Assembly (NCBI GenBank): GCA_021827285.1
Contig: JAKAWM010000027.1
Coordinates: 1 to 12,748, forward strand
Origin: Actinomycetes bacterium
Lineage (GTDB): Bacteria; Actinomycetota; Acidimicrobiia; Acidimicrobiales; Palsa-688
Direction of reading: 5' to 3'
Length of the DNA stretch: 12,748 bases
The notes beneath the pieces were generated by a model, which was given only the letters and a program-made list of their open reading frames with translations, had not been told where the DNA came from and searched no databases. This document shows positions 1-6,663 of this stretch, piece after piece. Positions within the stretch are counted from its first letter, which is position 1. The number at the start of each line of letters is the position of its first letter. Both the position numbers and the translations under genes were made by a program.

Positions 1-864
1 CAGACCCCGTTCCTCCCGTATGGACTGGAAAAGACGGCTCGACATGCCGCCGCCGAGCACGTAGTCGAGCACGTTCAAGACTTGACGGTCCTCGTGGTTG
101 CGGTCCAGCCCGGCCATGCCCACGACTATGTGTGCCTGCTCGGTCGGACGCTCGATGACCAGGCGAGGCTGGGGTGGTGCACTCGGTAACTGCCGGCGAG
201 GGGTGGCGCCGCCGATGAGGGCCTCGTCGGTCACCAGGTCAGCCGCCCTTTCGAGACGCTCCGCCACGCCGTCCGCCACCCGGTTATGGTCAACATCCCC
301 CGCCGCGGCCACCACGATGTTGGCCGTGCGGTAGTGCTGGCGGTGAAAGGCGGCCACCTGTGCCCGGCTCATGTCGCGAACGGTTGGCTCGAGACCAAGC
401 ACGTCGCGGCCAAGCGGGTGACCCGGGTACATAGCGGCGCTGTAGTAGTCGTGTACGGCGTCCGCCGGCTCGTCGGCGTGCATCAGTATCTCGTCCAAGA
501 TGACCTGGCGCTCTGCCTCCAGCTCGGCCGGCCGCAGGGCTGGCCTCCAGATGATCTGGGACAGGATGTCCAGGCCCAAGTCGACAGCGTCAGCCAGTAG
601 CCGCACGTAGAAGGCCGTGTGCTCCTTGGTGGTGAAGGCGTTGAGATCTCCGCCCACGGCGTCTACCACTTCGGCTATCTCGCGCGCCGATAGCGTATCG
701 GTGCCCTTGAAGAGCAGGTGCTCGAGAAAGTGCGAAGCCCCGGCGATGACTTCGGGCTCGTCCACAGACCCCGTGCCCACCCAAAACCCAAGGCTCACCG
801 AGCGGGCCCAGGGCAACCGCTCGGTGACCACCGTCAACCCGCTCGTGGTGACGGACTTGCGCAA
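1..864 (-). CDS. M16-family zinc metallopeptidase, N-terminal part (cut by window edge)
   Basis: This is the first 288 codons of an insulinase/processing-peptidase-like protease (the PepR/YmxG type that commonly follows pnp); the C-terminal half lies outside the window. The inverted zinc motif HxxEH is visible as H45-F-L-E48-H49, with E48 the expected general base. The third metal ligand is probably E125 in the segment ERQVILDEI, about 75 residues downstream as the family requires. The N-terminus (SGLTVVTERLPWARSVSLG) and the segment GGDLNAFTTKEHTAFY are typical. I chose a TTG start at 864 because the family's N-terminus begins there. The preceding SD is poor, and an in-frame GTG at 942 would add 26 residues. 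It lies 88 bases after the pnp stop and is probably co-transcribed. The substrate is unknown. The family call is secure; the exact start is not. Confidence 0.9.
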   Translation of the reverse strand, partial: MRKSVTTSGLTVVTERLPWARSVSLGFWVGTGSVDEPEVIAGASHFLEHLLFKGTDTLSAREIAEVVDAVGGDLNAFTTKEHTAFYVRLLADAVDLGLDILSQIIWRPALRPAELEAERQVILDEILMHADEPADAVHDYYSAAMYPGHPLGRDVLGLEPTVRDMSRAQVAAFHRQHYRTANIVVAAAGDVDHNRVADGVAERLERAADLVTDEALIGGATPRRQLPSAPPQPRLVIERPTEQAHIVVGMAGLDRNHEDRQVLNVLDYVLGGGMSSRLFQSIREERGL

Positions 865-952
865 CGTGCTGCGATGTAGCCTGGCCGGCGGGCGAGGCTG
901 ACCACCCGCTAGACGCCGCGGCGTTGGCCCATGGGAAGGCACCGTTGCGACG

Positions 953-3376
953 CTAGCGGTGCCGGCGGCGGTTGCGGCGGGGGCCTTGATCGTCACTGCC
1001 TCCGCGACCGCGAGGGCCCACGGCGCCGGGCCGCCCGCCGGGTGAGCCGGCTGAGCTGCGCCCGCCTCGCAGGTCGTCGGGGCTCGGGCCGGGGTCGCCG
1101 AAGGTTGAGCGGGCTTCTTGTTCCCAGGAGTCCTCGAAAGACACCGTCTTGTAATCGCCTCCGCCCTGCGGCTCACCCGCACCGCCTTGCCCAGGCTCGC
1201 CCTGGCCAGGATCTTGGAGGGACAGCGACACCTTGCCGATGGGGTCGATATCGTCCACCCTCACCTCGACCTCGTCGCCCAGGTTGAGCACGTCTTCGAC
1301 CCGCTCGACCCGCTTGCCCTGGGCCAGGCGGCTGAGCTTGGAAATATGGACCAGACCGTCCCGACCGGGGAGGATATTGACGAAGGCGCCGAACTTGGTG
1401 ACGTTGACGACCTTGCCCCGGTACGTCGCCCCCACCTCGGCCTTGGGCGGGTTGAGGATGAGCTCGCTGCGGCGAAGGGCCTCCTTGGCCGCCCCGCCGT
1501 CCCTGGCACCGACGGTCACGGTCCCGACCGTACCGTCGTCGTCGACGCTCACGTCCGCACCCGTCTCCTGCTGGATGGCGTTGATCACCTTGCCTTTGGG
1601 CCCGATCACCTCGCCCACCTTGTCAATGGGGATCACGATGGTGAAGATCTTGGGAGCGCTGTCGCGCACCTCGGTGCGCGGTGAGCTGATGGCCCCCTTC
1701 ATCACCTCGAGGATGGTCATGCGGGCGTCGCGAGCCTGCCGCAGCGCTTCGGCCAGGACGCCGGCGGGAAGGCCGTCGATCTTGGTATCGAGTTGGAGCG
1801 CGGTCACGAAATCGGCCGTCCCAGCCACCTTGAAGTCCATGTCACCGAAAGCGTCCTCGGCGCCCAGGATGTCGGTCAAGGTGACGTACTGGCCCGCCTC
1901 CCGGACCAAACCCATGGCAATACCGGCCACGGGTGCCTTGATGGGTACGCCCGCGTCCATCAGCGACAACGTCGAGGCGCAGACCGAAGCCATCGAGGTG
2001 GAGCCGTTGGACGAAAGCACCTCGGACACCAGCCGGAGGGCATAGGGGAACTCCTCGAAGGGGGGCACGACTGGCAAGAGCGCCCTTTCGGCCAGGAGGC
2101 CATGGCCGATCTCCCGCCTCTTCGGGCTGCCCACCCTGCCCACCTCGCCATTGGCGTACGGGGGCATGTTGTAGTGGTGCATGTAGCGCTTGCGCTCGTC
2201 CGTGCCGATGGTGTCCAGCAGCTGGTCCATTCGGGGCATGCCCAGGGTGGCGACGTTGAGCACCTGAGTATCACCCCGCTGGAACAGCCCCGAACCGTGA
2301 GCGGTGGGCACCAGCCCGACCAGGGCCGTTAGCGGTCGTATGTCACGGGTACCGCGGCCGTCCATGCGGGTGCCCTCCTTGATGATCCGCTGGCGGATGA
2401 TGCTCTTCACCAAGGAACGAGTGGCCGCGGCTATCTCTTTTTCCCGCCCCGCCAGCTCCCCGGCCAGCTCTTCGGTCAAAGCGGCGGTCACTTCAGCGAT
2501 GGCCGCTTCTCTTTCGGACTTGAGCGATATGGTCGTTGCTTTGGCTAGCCGCTCAGCACCCAGGGCTTCGACCCGTTCGAACACTTCGGTCCCATAATCC
2601 TTGCGCGGCTCGAACGCCAGCGGGGCACGGGTGCCCGCCTCGGCCACCAGCTGGCGCTGGAGCTCGATGGACTCGCTGATGCAGGTCTTGGCGGCTTCGA
2701 TCCCTTCGGCGATAACTTCTTCGGTGACCTTGGGCGCGCCCTCTGCGTAGTACTGCCAAGCTCGCTCGGTCCCGCCCGCCTCGACCATCATGATGGCCAC
2801 ATCACCGTCAGGCAGGGCCCGTCCGGCCACCACCAGTTCGAAGGTCGAATCGTCACCCTCCGCGTAAGTGGGATCGGGGATCCAGGTGCCTTGGCGGGAG
2901 TAGGCGACGCGGACGGCGCCAATCGGCCCTTCAAAGGGTATCCCAGAGATCATGAGCGCGGCGCTGGCGGCATTGATGGCAATGACGTCATGGGGATTTA
3001 TGAGATCGGCGCCCAGCACGGTCACCACCACCTGGGTCTCATTGCGGTAGCCCTCAGCAAAAGAGGGCCTGAGCGGCCGGTCGATCAGCCGGGCGGTGAG
3101 GATGGCGTTCTCGGTGGGCCGCCCCTCCCGCCTGAAGAAGGAGCCGGGGATCTTGCCGGCCGCGTACATCCTTTCTTCGACGTCGACGGTGAGCGGGAAA
3201 AAGTCGATACCTTCAGGGGCATTTGGCGCGGCATTGGCCGTCGCCAAGACGAGCGTGTCGCCTATACGCCCGACCACCGCCCCCTGAGATTGGCGCGCTA
3301 GCTGCCCGGTCTCAAAGCTGAGAGACTTCGCCGTCCCCGAGACGGGTGTTGAAACAGAAACAAATGGCTCCCCCAT
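953..3376 (-). CDS. pnp: Polyribonucleotide nucleotidyltransferase (PNPase)
   Basis: This 807-residue enzyme degrades RNA 3'-to-5' by phosphorolysis, releasing nucleoside diphosphates, and acts as a trimer in the cytoplasm. The domain order is complete. The first RNase PH core includes FFRREGRPTENA from residue 80, followed by the alpha-helical linker. The second, catalytic RNase PH core has SSNGSTSMASVC and then EDAFGDMDFK at 507-516, where D508, D514 and K516 match the E. coli catalytic residues D486, D492 and K494. A KH domain follows with GPKG at 592-595, and an S1 domain starts near residue 649. About 90 further residues form a Gly/Arg/Pro-rich tail ending in RNRRRHR. The ATG start at 3376 has the SD AAGGAGG ten bases upstream. 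The gene follows rpsO, its usual neighbour, after a structured 261-base spacer. Confidence 0.98.
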   Translation of the reverse strand: MGEPFVSVSTPVSGTAKSLSFETGQLARQSQGAVVGRIGDTLVLATANAAPNAPEGIDFFPLTVDVEERMYAAGKIPGSFFRREGRPTENAILTARLIDRPLRPSFAEGYRNETQVVVTVLGADLINPHDVIAINAASAALMISGIPFEGPIGAVRVAYSRQGTWIPDPTYAEGDDSTFELVVAGRALPDGDVAIMMVEAGGTERAWQYYAEGAPKVTEEVIAEGIEAAKTCISESIELQRQLVAEAGTRAPLAFEPRKDYGTEVFERVEALGAERLAKATTISLKSEREAAIAEVTAALTEELAGELAGREKEIAAATRSLVKSIIRQRIIKEGTRMDGRGTRDIRPLTALVGLVPTAHGSGLFQRGDTQVLNVATLGMPRMDQLLDTIGTDERKRYMHHYNMPPYANGEVGRVGSPKRREIGHGLLAERALLPVVPPFEEFPYALRLVSEVLSSNGSTSMASVCASTLSLMDAGVPIKAPVAGIAMGLVREAGQYVTLTDILGAEDAFGDMDFKVAGTADFVTALQLDTKIDGLPAGVLAEALRQARDARMTILEVMKGAISSPRTEVRDSAPKIFTIVIPIDKVGEVIGPKGKVINAIQQETGADVSVDDDGTVGTVTVGARDGGAAKEALRRSELILNPPKAEVGATYRGKVVNVTKFGAFVNILPGRDGLVHISKLSRLAQGKRVERVEDVLNLGDEVEVRVDDIDPIGKVSLSLQDPGQGEPGQGGAGEPQGGGDYKTVSFEDSWEQEARSTFGDPGPSPDDLRGGRSSAGSPGGRPGAVGPRGRGGSDDQGPRRNRRRHR

Positions 3377-3386
3377 TAGGGTGGGC

Positions 3387-3393
3387 CCTCCTT
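3387..3393 (-). promoter_or_regulatory. Shine-Dalgarno of pnp
   Basis: AAGGAGG lies ten bases upstream of the pnp ATG and fixes that start. Three further AGGAGG copies lie upstream at 3399-3404, 3408-3413 and 3432-3437. Confidence 0.85.
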
Positions 3394-3416
3394 CCGGCCC
3401 TCCTGGGCCTCCTCGT

Positions 3417-3433
3417 GGCCACTACGAGTGGCC
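3417..3433 (-). promoter_or_regulatory. Hairpin in the pnp leader
   Basis: GGCCAC and GTGGCC form a perfect 6-bp stem around a 5-base loop, about 40 bases upstream of the pnp start. Its ends touch or approach two AGGAGG copies (3408-3413 and 3432-3437). It could be a processing or autoregulatory element. No T-run follows, so it is not a normal terminator. Confidence 0.45.
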
Positions 3434-3601
3434 TCCTGCACGGCCGTTGGCCAGATGGGCCGGCCGGGCTGCGCGTAAGCCGAGGCTGAGCCAGTTGTCA
3501 GTTGACGACCTCCACCGACCTGAACCCCAGGGCTGACCCCCAGGTGGGCCGGCCCGCACGGGCTATCGGTATGGCGGAGACCCTCGACTGGCAGCTGACC
3601 G

Positions 3602-3640
3602 CAACCTGGCTAGGTTGTGAGCTATGCAAGGCGCAGCTCA
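3602..3640 (-). other. Tandem hairpins at the 3' end of rpsO
   Basis: Two inverted repeats abut. TGAGCT/AGCTCA (3618-3623 with 3635-3640) overlaps the rpsO stop codon, and CAACCT/AGGTTG (3602-3607 with 3612-3617) has a 4-base loop. Neither is followed by a T-run. They could protect the rpsO 3' end or mark a processing site between rpsO and pnp, but the stems are short and may be chance. Confidence 0.35.
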
Positions 3641-3907
3641 GCGACGTAGCCCAAGTCGCCCTATTAGCTCACGGTACCGCTCGACGTCGTTGTTACGGAC
3701 GTAGTCGAGCATGCGCCGCCGGCGCCCGATCAGCATCATGAGACCCCGGCGCGAATGGTGGTCGTGCTTGTGGGCCCGCAGGTGCTCCGTCAGGTGAGCT
3801 ATTCGCTCGCTCAACAAGGCTACCTGCACTTCTGGCGAACCCGTGTCCGCCGGGTGCAGGCGGTAAGACTCGATCGTGGCGGTTTTGTCCGGCATGCGGT
3901 CCGCCAT
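3638..3907 (-). CDS. rpsO: 30S ribosomal protein S15
   Basis: This is an 89-residue S15, the standard family length. S15 binds the central domain of 16S rRNA early in 30S assembly. The conserved HPADTGSPEVQ segment, the helix VALLSERIAHLTEHLRAHKHDHHSRRGL and the basic stretch LIGRRRRMLDYV are all present. I chose the ATG at 3907 because it gives the family length. Its SD is weak, and an ATG four codons later (3895) is also possible. The frame is open further upstream to a GTG at 3979 that overlaps the ribF stop as GTGA and would add 24 non-conserved residues. The gene lies 68 bases after ribF and is followed by the structured spacer before pnp. Confidence 0.96.
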   Translation of the reverse strand: MADRMPDKTATIESYRLHPADTGSPEVQVALLSERIAHLTEHLRAHKHDHHSRRGLMMLIGRRRRMLDYVRNNDVERYRELIGRLGLRR

Positions 3908-3975
3908 CTTAGCAGGTGGTGCCAGGCTGGCCCGCGCTGGGGTTGACCGGAGCGGGCTGGCCACGGCCACGGACT

Positions 3976-4938
3976 TCACCCTGAGGGCAGCTGGGCGCCC
4001 GCCAGGGCTTGCCGGGTGGCCGCCACGTCGCTGGCCATCTGGTCGATGAGTGCTTCGGCGGAGCTGAACTTCTCCTGCCCGCGCAGGCGCTCGACCAGCT
4101 CCACCGTGCCCAGTTCGTCGTACAAGTCGCCCTGGAAGTCAAGCAGGTACGCCTCCACGAGCGAAAACGGCCGGGACGCGTAGAAGGTGGGTTGGCGGCC
4201 CACCGAAATGGCCGTCTGGTGCCTGGTGCCGTCCGGGCGCAGGTACCAGCCCGCATAGACGCCATCGGCGCACAGCTGCATCTGCTTACTGACCTCCAAG
4301 TTCGCGGTTGGGTAACCGAGCTCCCGGCCCCGCTTGTCTCCGTGGCCGACCACTCCCTGGAGCTGGTACCAGCGCCCCATCAGCTGGCTCGCCCCCTTGA
4401 CATCGCCGTCCGCGATGAGGCGCCGGATCCGGGTGGACGAGACGGGCGCGTCGCCGTCAGCGGCCCCCGTGAAGAGCCTGCAGCCGGTGACGTCAAAGCC
4501 CAGCTGCGCTCCCATGCGCTGGAGCAGGGGCACATCGCCCTGCCGGCCCCTCCCGAAATGAAAGTCATGGCCTACCACCACGGCACGAGCCTTCAGGCAG
4601 CCCACCAGGATCTCCGAGACGAAGTCCTCGGCCGCCTCAGCCGCCCGCTCTTGGTCGAAACGCACCACGAGAACCAGATCGACGCCCGTCGTGGCCAGGA
4701 GGTCAAGCTTCTGGCTGAACCCCGTCAGTAGGGACGGTGCCGACTCCGGCCGTACGACGCTGGCGGGATGGCGGTCGAAGGTCACGACGACCGAAGCCGC
4801 CCCGATCTCAAGCGCCGTCCGGCGCACCCGCTCGATCAGCCGGCGGTGCCCGAGGTGCACTCCGTCGTAAGCCCCTATCGTGACCACCGACCCGGTGGGC
4901 AAGGCGGGGCAATCGCCCGGGTAATAGAAGATCTCCAT
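3976..4938 (-). CDS. ribF: Bifunctional riboflavin kinase / FAD synthetase
   Basis: This 320-residue two-domain enzyme phosphorylates riboflavin to FMN and adenylates FMN to FAD. The N-terminal adenylyltransferase domain shows the nucleotide-binding motif GAYDGVHLGH (22-31, usually GxFDGVHxGH, so Tyr replaces Phe), VGHDFHFGRGR at 122-132 and SSTRIR at 167-172. The C-terminal kinase domain shows GDKRGRELGYPTAN at 200-213, including the PTAN motif, then DGVYAGW. I chose the ATG at 4938 because it matches the family's N-terminus. No good SD precedes it. The frame is open up to a GTG at 5025, which would add 29 unlike residues and overlap truB. The gap to truB is 73 bases. Confidence 0.96.
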   Translation of the reverse strand: MEIFYYPGDCPALPTGSVVTIGAYDGVHLGHRRLIERVRRTALEIGAASVVVTFDRHPASVVRPESAPSLLTGFSQKLDLLATTGVDLVLVVRFDQERAAEAAEDFVSEILVGCLKARAVVVGHDFHFGRGRQGDVPLLQRMGAQLGFDVTGCRLFTGAADGDAPVSSTRIRRLIADGDVKGASQLMGRWYQLQGVVGHGDKRGRELGYPTANLEVSKQMQLCADGVYAGWYLRPDGTRHQTAISVGRQPTFYASRPFSLVEAYLLDFQGDLYDELGTVELVERLRGQEKFSSAEALIDQMASDVAATRQALAGAQLPSG

Positions 4939-5011
4939 CAGACTGAGGCTACCGGAGGGCACCCAGCGTGCCCCCGCTGGCGCCCCTATCCGCGCCGAGC
5001 TCGGCCCGCAC

Positions 5012-5965
5012 CTAGCAGGGCTCACCAGGAGGCTGACCGGGCAAGAGCGGAGCTAGCACGACGGCCGGCTTAGCCCGCTCGGGGCCGTGTAACTGGTAGA
5101 CGGCAAGCAGCTGGCCCTCCCGGTCCACCACTGCCCAGGGGCCGGGACCGCGCCCACCGCCCTCAGCGAGCAGCCCGAGAGGTAGGACCGCCCCATGGCT
5201 GACCGTGGCTGCGACGGAAGGGCCCACCTCTGCAGTGGCCATGCCTCGCAGCGCGGCGGCTGGAGGGAGCACGGCCAAAGGCCAAACGGAGGGGTCGGCT
5301 AGCTGCTCCAGCGTGACCGCTTCGCCGACCGAGAACGGCCCGACCGCCAGCCGGCGCAAGCGGCGCAGGTAGGCGCCACCACCCATGGCCGTCCCCAGGT
5401 CGGCGGCCAGGGATCGGACGTAGGTGCCGGACGAGCATTCCACGTCGATAGCGAGCACCGGCCCCGCACCCTCGTGCTCGACGCTCTGGTCTGCCGCCAT
5501 AGAGATGTCAAGTCGCCCCACCCTCACCGCCCTGGGTGCTCGGTCAACCTCGACGCCGGCCCGGGCTAGCCGGTGGAGCCGGATGCCGCCCACCTTCAGG
5601 GCAGACACCATGGGCGGCACCTGCAAGATGTCACCGATCAACGAAGAGGCTGCCGCTCTCGCCGCTTCAAGACCCGCGCCGCTCAGGTCCCAGGTCCTAG
5701 TCACTACGCCGCTCGCGTCGAGAGTGCTGGTGGCCACCCCCAGCACGACCTCGCCGGAGTAGCGCTTGGGCATACCGGCTAGGAACTGCAAAAGCCGAGT
5801 GACCTGACCCAGGCCCACCAGGAGGACGCCGGTCGCGTCTGGGTCGAGGGTGCCCGCGTGCCCCACCCGCTTTTGGGAAAAAAGACGCCGGCAGCGGGAC
5901 ACGACGTCGTGGCTGGTCAACCCGGCCGGCTTGTCGACGACAACCAGGCCGTCCATAACGTTCAC
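5012..5965 (-). CDS. truB: tRNA pseudouridine(55) synthase
   Basis: The 317-residue TruB converts U55 in the T-loop of tRNAs to pseudouridine. The catalytic aspartate is D41 in GHAGTLDPDATG. Other family motifs are visible: the N-terminal DKPAGLTSHDVV, GVATSTLDASG, QVPPMVSALKVGG followed by LARAG, and VECSSGTYVRSLAADLG. A C-terminal PUA-like region follows. The start is a GTG at 5965 whose last bases overlap the rbfA stop as GTGA, which suggests translational coupling. An ATG three codons later (5956) is the alternative. The gene sits directly between rbfA and ribF, and no DHH phosphoesterase gene intervenes. Confidence 0.97.
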   Translation of the reverse strand: MNVMDGLVVVDKPAGLTSHDVVSRCRRLFSQKRVGHAGTLDPDATGVLLVGLGQVTRLLQFLAGMPKRYSGEVVLGVATSTLDASGVVTRTWDLSGAGLEAARAAASSLIGDILQVPPMVSALKVGGIRLHRLARAGVEVDRAPRAVRVGRLDISMAADQSVEHEGAGPVLAIDVECSSGTYVRSLAADLGTAMGGGAYLRRLRRLAVGPFSVGEAVTLEQLADPSVWPLAVLPPAAALRGMATAEVGPSVAATVSHGAVLPLGLLAEGGGRGPGPWAVVDREGQLLAVYQLHGPERAKPAVVLAPLLPGQPPGEPC

Positions 5966-6360
5966 GCCTGGTTGTGAAGGGCGCGGAGGATCTCTTCCAC
6001 TCGCTGCCCCTGGGCCACCGCGGGATCAGCCTTGAAGGTCAGCTGCGGGGTCCGCTTGAGCTTCACTTGGTGGGCAACGGCCGCTTGCAGGCGTACCCGG
6101 ACGTGGTCGAGCGCGGCCTGAGCCTCGCCGGAGAGCGTCGCCAGGAGCACCGTGGCATGATGCAAATCGGGGTCGCACTCAACCGCCGTCACCGTAACCA
6201 GCTCAAGGCGGGGGTCGGAACTGGTCACGCGCTCGATCTCCTCGGCGATCACCTCTCGCAGGACCTGGTTCAATCGAGCCACCCGCGGGTAGTGGTGCGC
6301 GCTCGTGCGCGGCGCCCGGCTGCGGCGGCTCACGGCCGTGGCCCGAGAGGCGGCCGCCAC
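5962..6360 (-). CDS. rbfA: 30S ribosome-binding factor A
   Basis: RbfA is a small KH-type RNA-binding protein that helps mature the 16S rRNA 5' region of the 30S subunit and supports growth in the cold. The 132-residue product has the family core RLNQVLREVIAEEIERV, then DPRLELVTVTAVECDPDLHHATV, and the C-terminal signature KRTPQLTFKADPAVAQGQRVEEIL. I prefer the GTG at 6360 because AGGGGA precedes it at good spacing. A GTG at 6333 would remove nine residues of an Arg/Ala-rich lead-in. It begins ten bases after ylxP, and its stop overlaps the truB start. Its SD lies in a small inverted repeat (6364-6377). Confidence 0.95.
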   Translation of the reverse strand: MAAASRATAVSRRSRAPRTSAHHYPRVARLNQVLREVIAEEIERVTSSDPRLELVTVTAVECDPDLHHATVLLATLSGEAQAALDHVRVRLQAAVAHQVKLKRTPQLTFKADPAVAQGQRVEEILRALHNQA

Positions 6361-6370
6361 TTTCCCCTGC

Positions 6371-6658
6371 TCAGGGGCCGAACCAGGAGCGCTCGGCGGA
6401 CAAGACTTCGACCTCGGGGAAAGACCACACGAAGCGTTCGACTGCGTCCAGCACCTCGGTTACGTGCTGAGCAGTCGATGCCACCGTGGAAACTCCCAAC
6501 TGTGCCGATTGCCAGCGGTCTTGGGACCCGACTTCGGCCGCCGCCACGGAAAAACGATGGCGGCAACCTTCGAGGATGGGCTTGAGCACGGCACGCTTTT
6601 CTTTGAGCGACCGGGCGCTCGGGATGTGCAGGGAAAACTCGAGGACGGCAGCGTGCAA
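6371..6658 (-). CDS. ylxP: DUF503 / YlxP-family protein
   Basis: This small 95-residue protein belongs to the DUF503 (YlxP) family, often found between infB and rbfA in actinobacteria and firmicutes. The diagnostic N-terminus is clear: a short beta strand (AAVLEFSLHIP) followed by SARSLKEKRAVLKPILEG. The usual later features are VAAAEVGSQDRWQSAQLGV and a helix containing HVTEVLDAVERF. The biochemical role is not established; the context suggests ribosome maturation. The start is a TTG at 6658, supported by the SD AGAGGA about ten bases upstream inside the end of infB. The gap from the infB stop is five bases and the gap to rbfA is ten, so all three are likely translated from one message. Confidence 0.92.
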   Translation of the reverse strand: MHAAVLEFSLHIPSARSLKEKRAVLKPILEGCRHRFSVAAAEVGSQDRWQSAQLGVSTVASTAQHVTEVLDAVERFVWSFPEVEVLSAERSWFGP

Positions 6659-6663
6659 CTAGC

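Larger units (their letters stand above)
3377..3637 (-). other. rpsO-pnp spacer and pnp leader
   Basis: This 261-base non-coding stretch separates the rpsO stop from the pnp start. On the transcribed strand it holds, in order, two short hairpins just after rpsO (3618-3640 and 3602-3617), a quiet middle section, a perfect 6-bp hairpin at 3417-3433, and four AGGAGG motifs before the pnp ATG. In E. coli the equivalent spacer carries RNase processing hairpins and the pnp autoregulation site. The position is the same here, but no sequence similarity is claimed. I see no convincing promoter and no T-run that would make any hairpin an intrinsic terminator. Confidence 0.6.

Noticed and set aside
590..784. 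Minus-strand open frame of 64 codons near the M16 gene
   Set aside because: It is out of frame with the M16 peptidase, whose continuous frame with the HxxEH motif covers the same bases.
1233..2045. Long plus-strand open frame opposite pnp (270 codons)
   Set aside because: It lies antisense to the conserved PNPase catalytic core, its composition is that of a reversed GC-rich gene, and no family features are visible. The same applies to 1793-2332, 4009-4731, 6763-7416, 7705-8322, 8718-9350 and 9001-9573.
3465..3515. Possible internal promoter for pnp (CTGACA followed at 17 bases by TTACGC)
   Set aside because: The -10 match is poor and nothing else supports it. An internal promoter remains possible but cannot be claimed.
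4939..5025. 29-codon N-terminal extension of RibF from a GTG at 5025 overlapping truB
   Set aside because: The added residues do not resemble RibF N-termini and no SD precedes the GTG.
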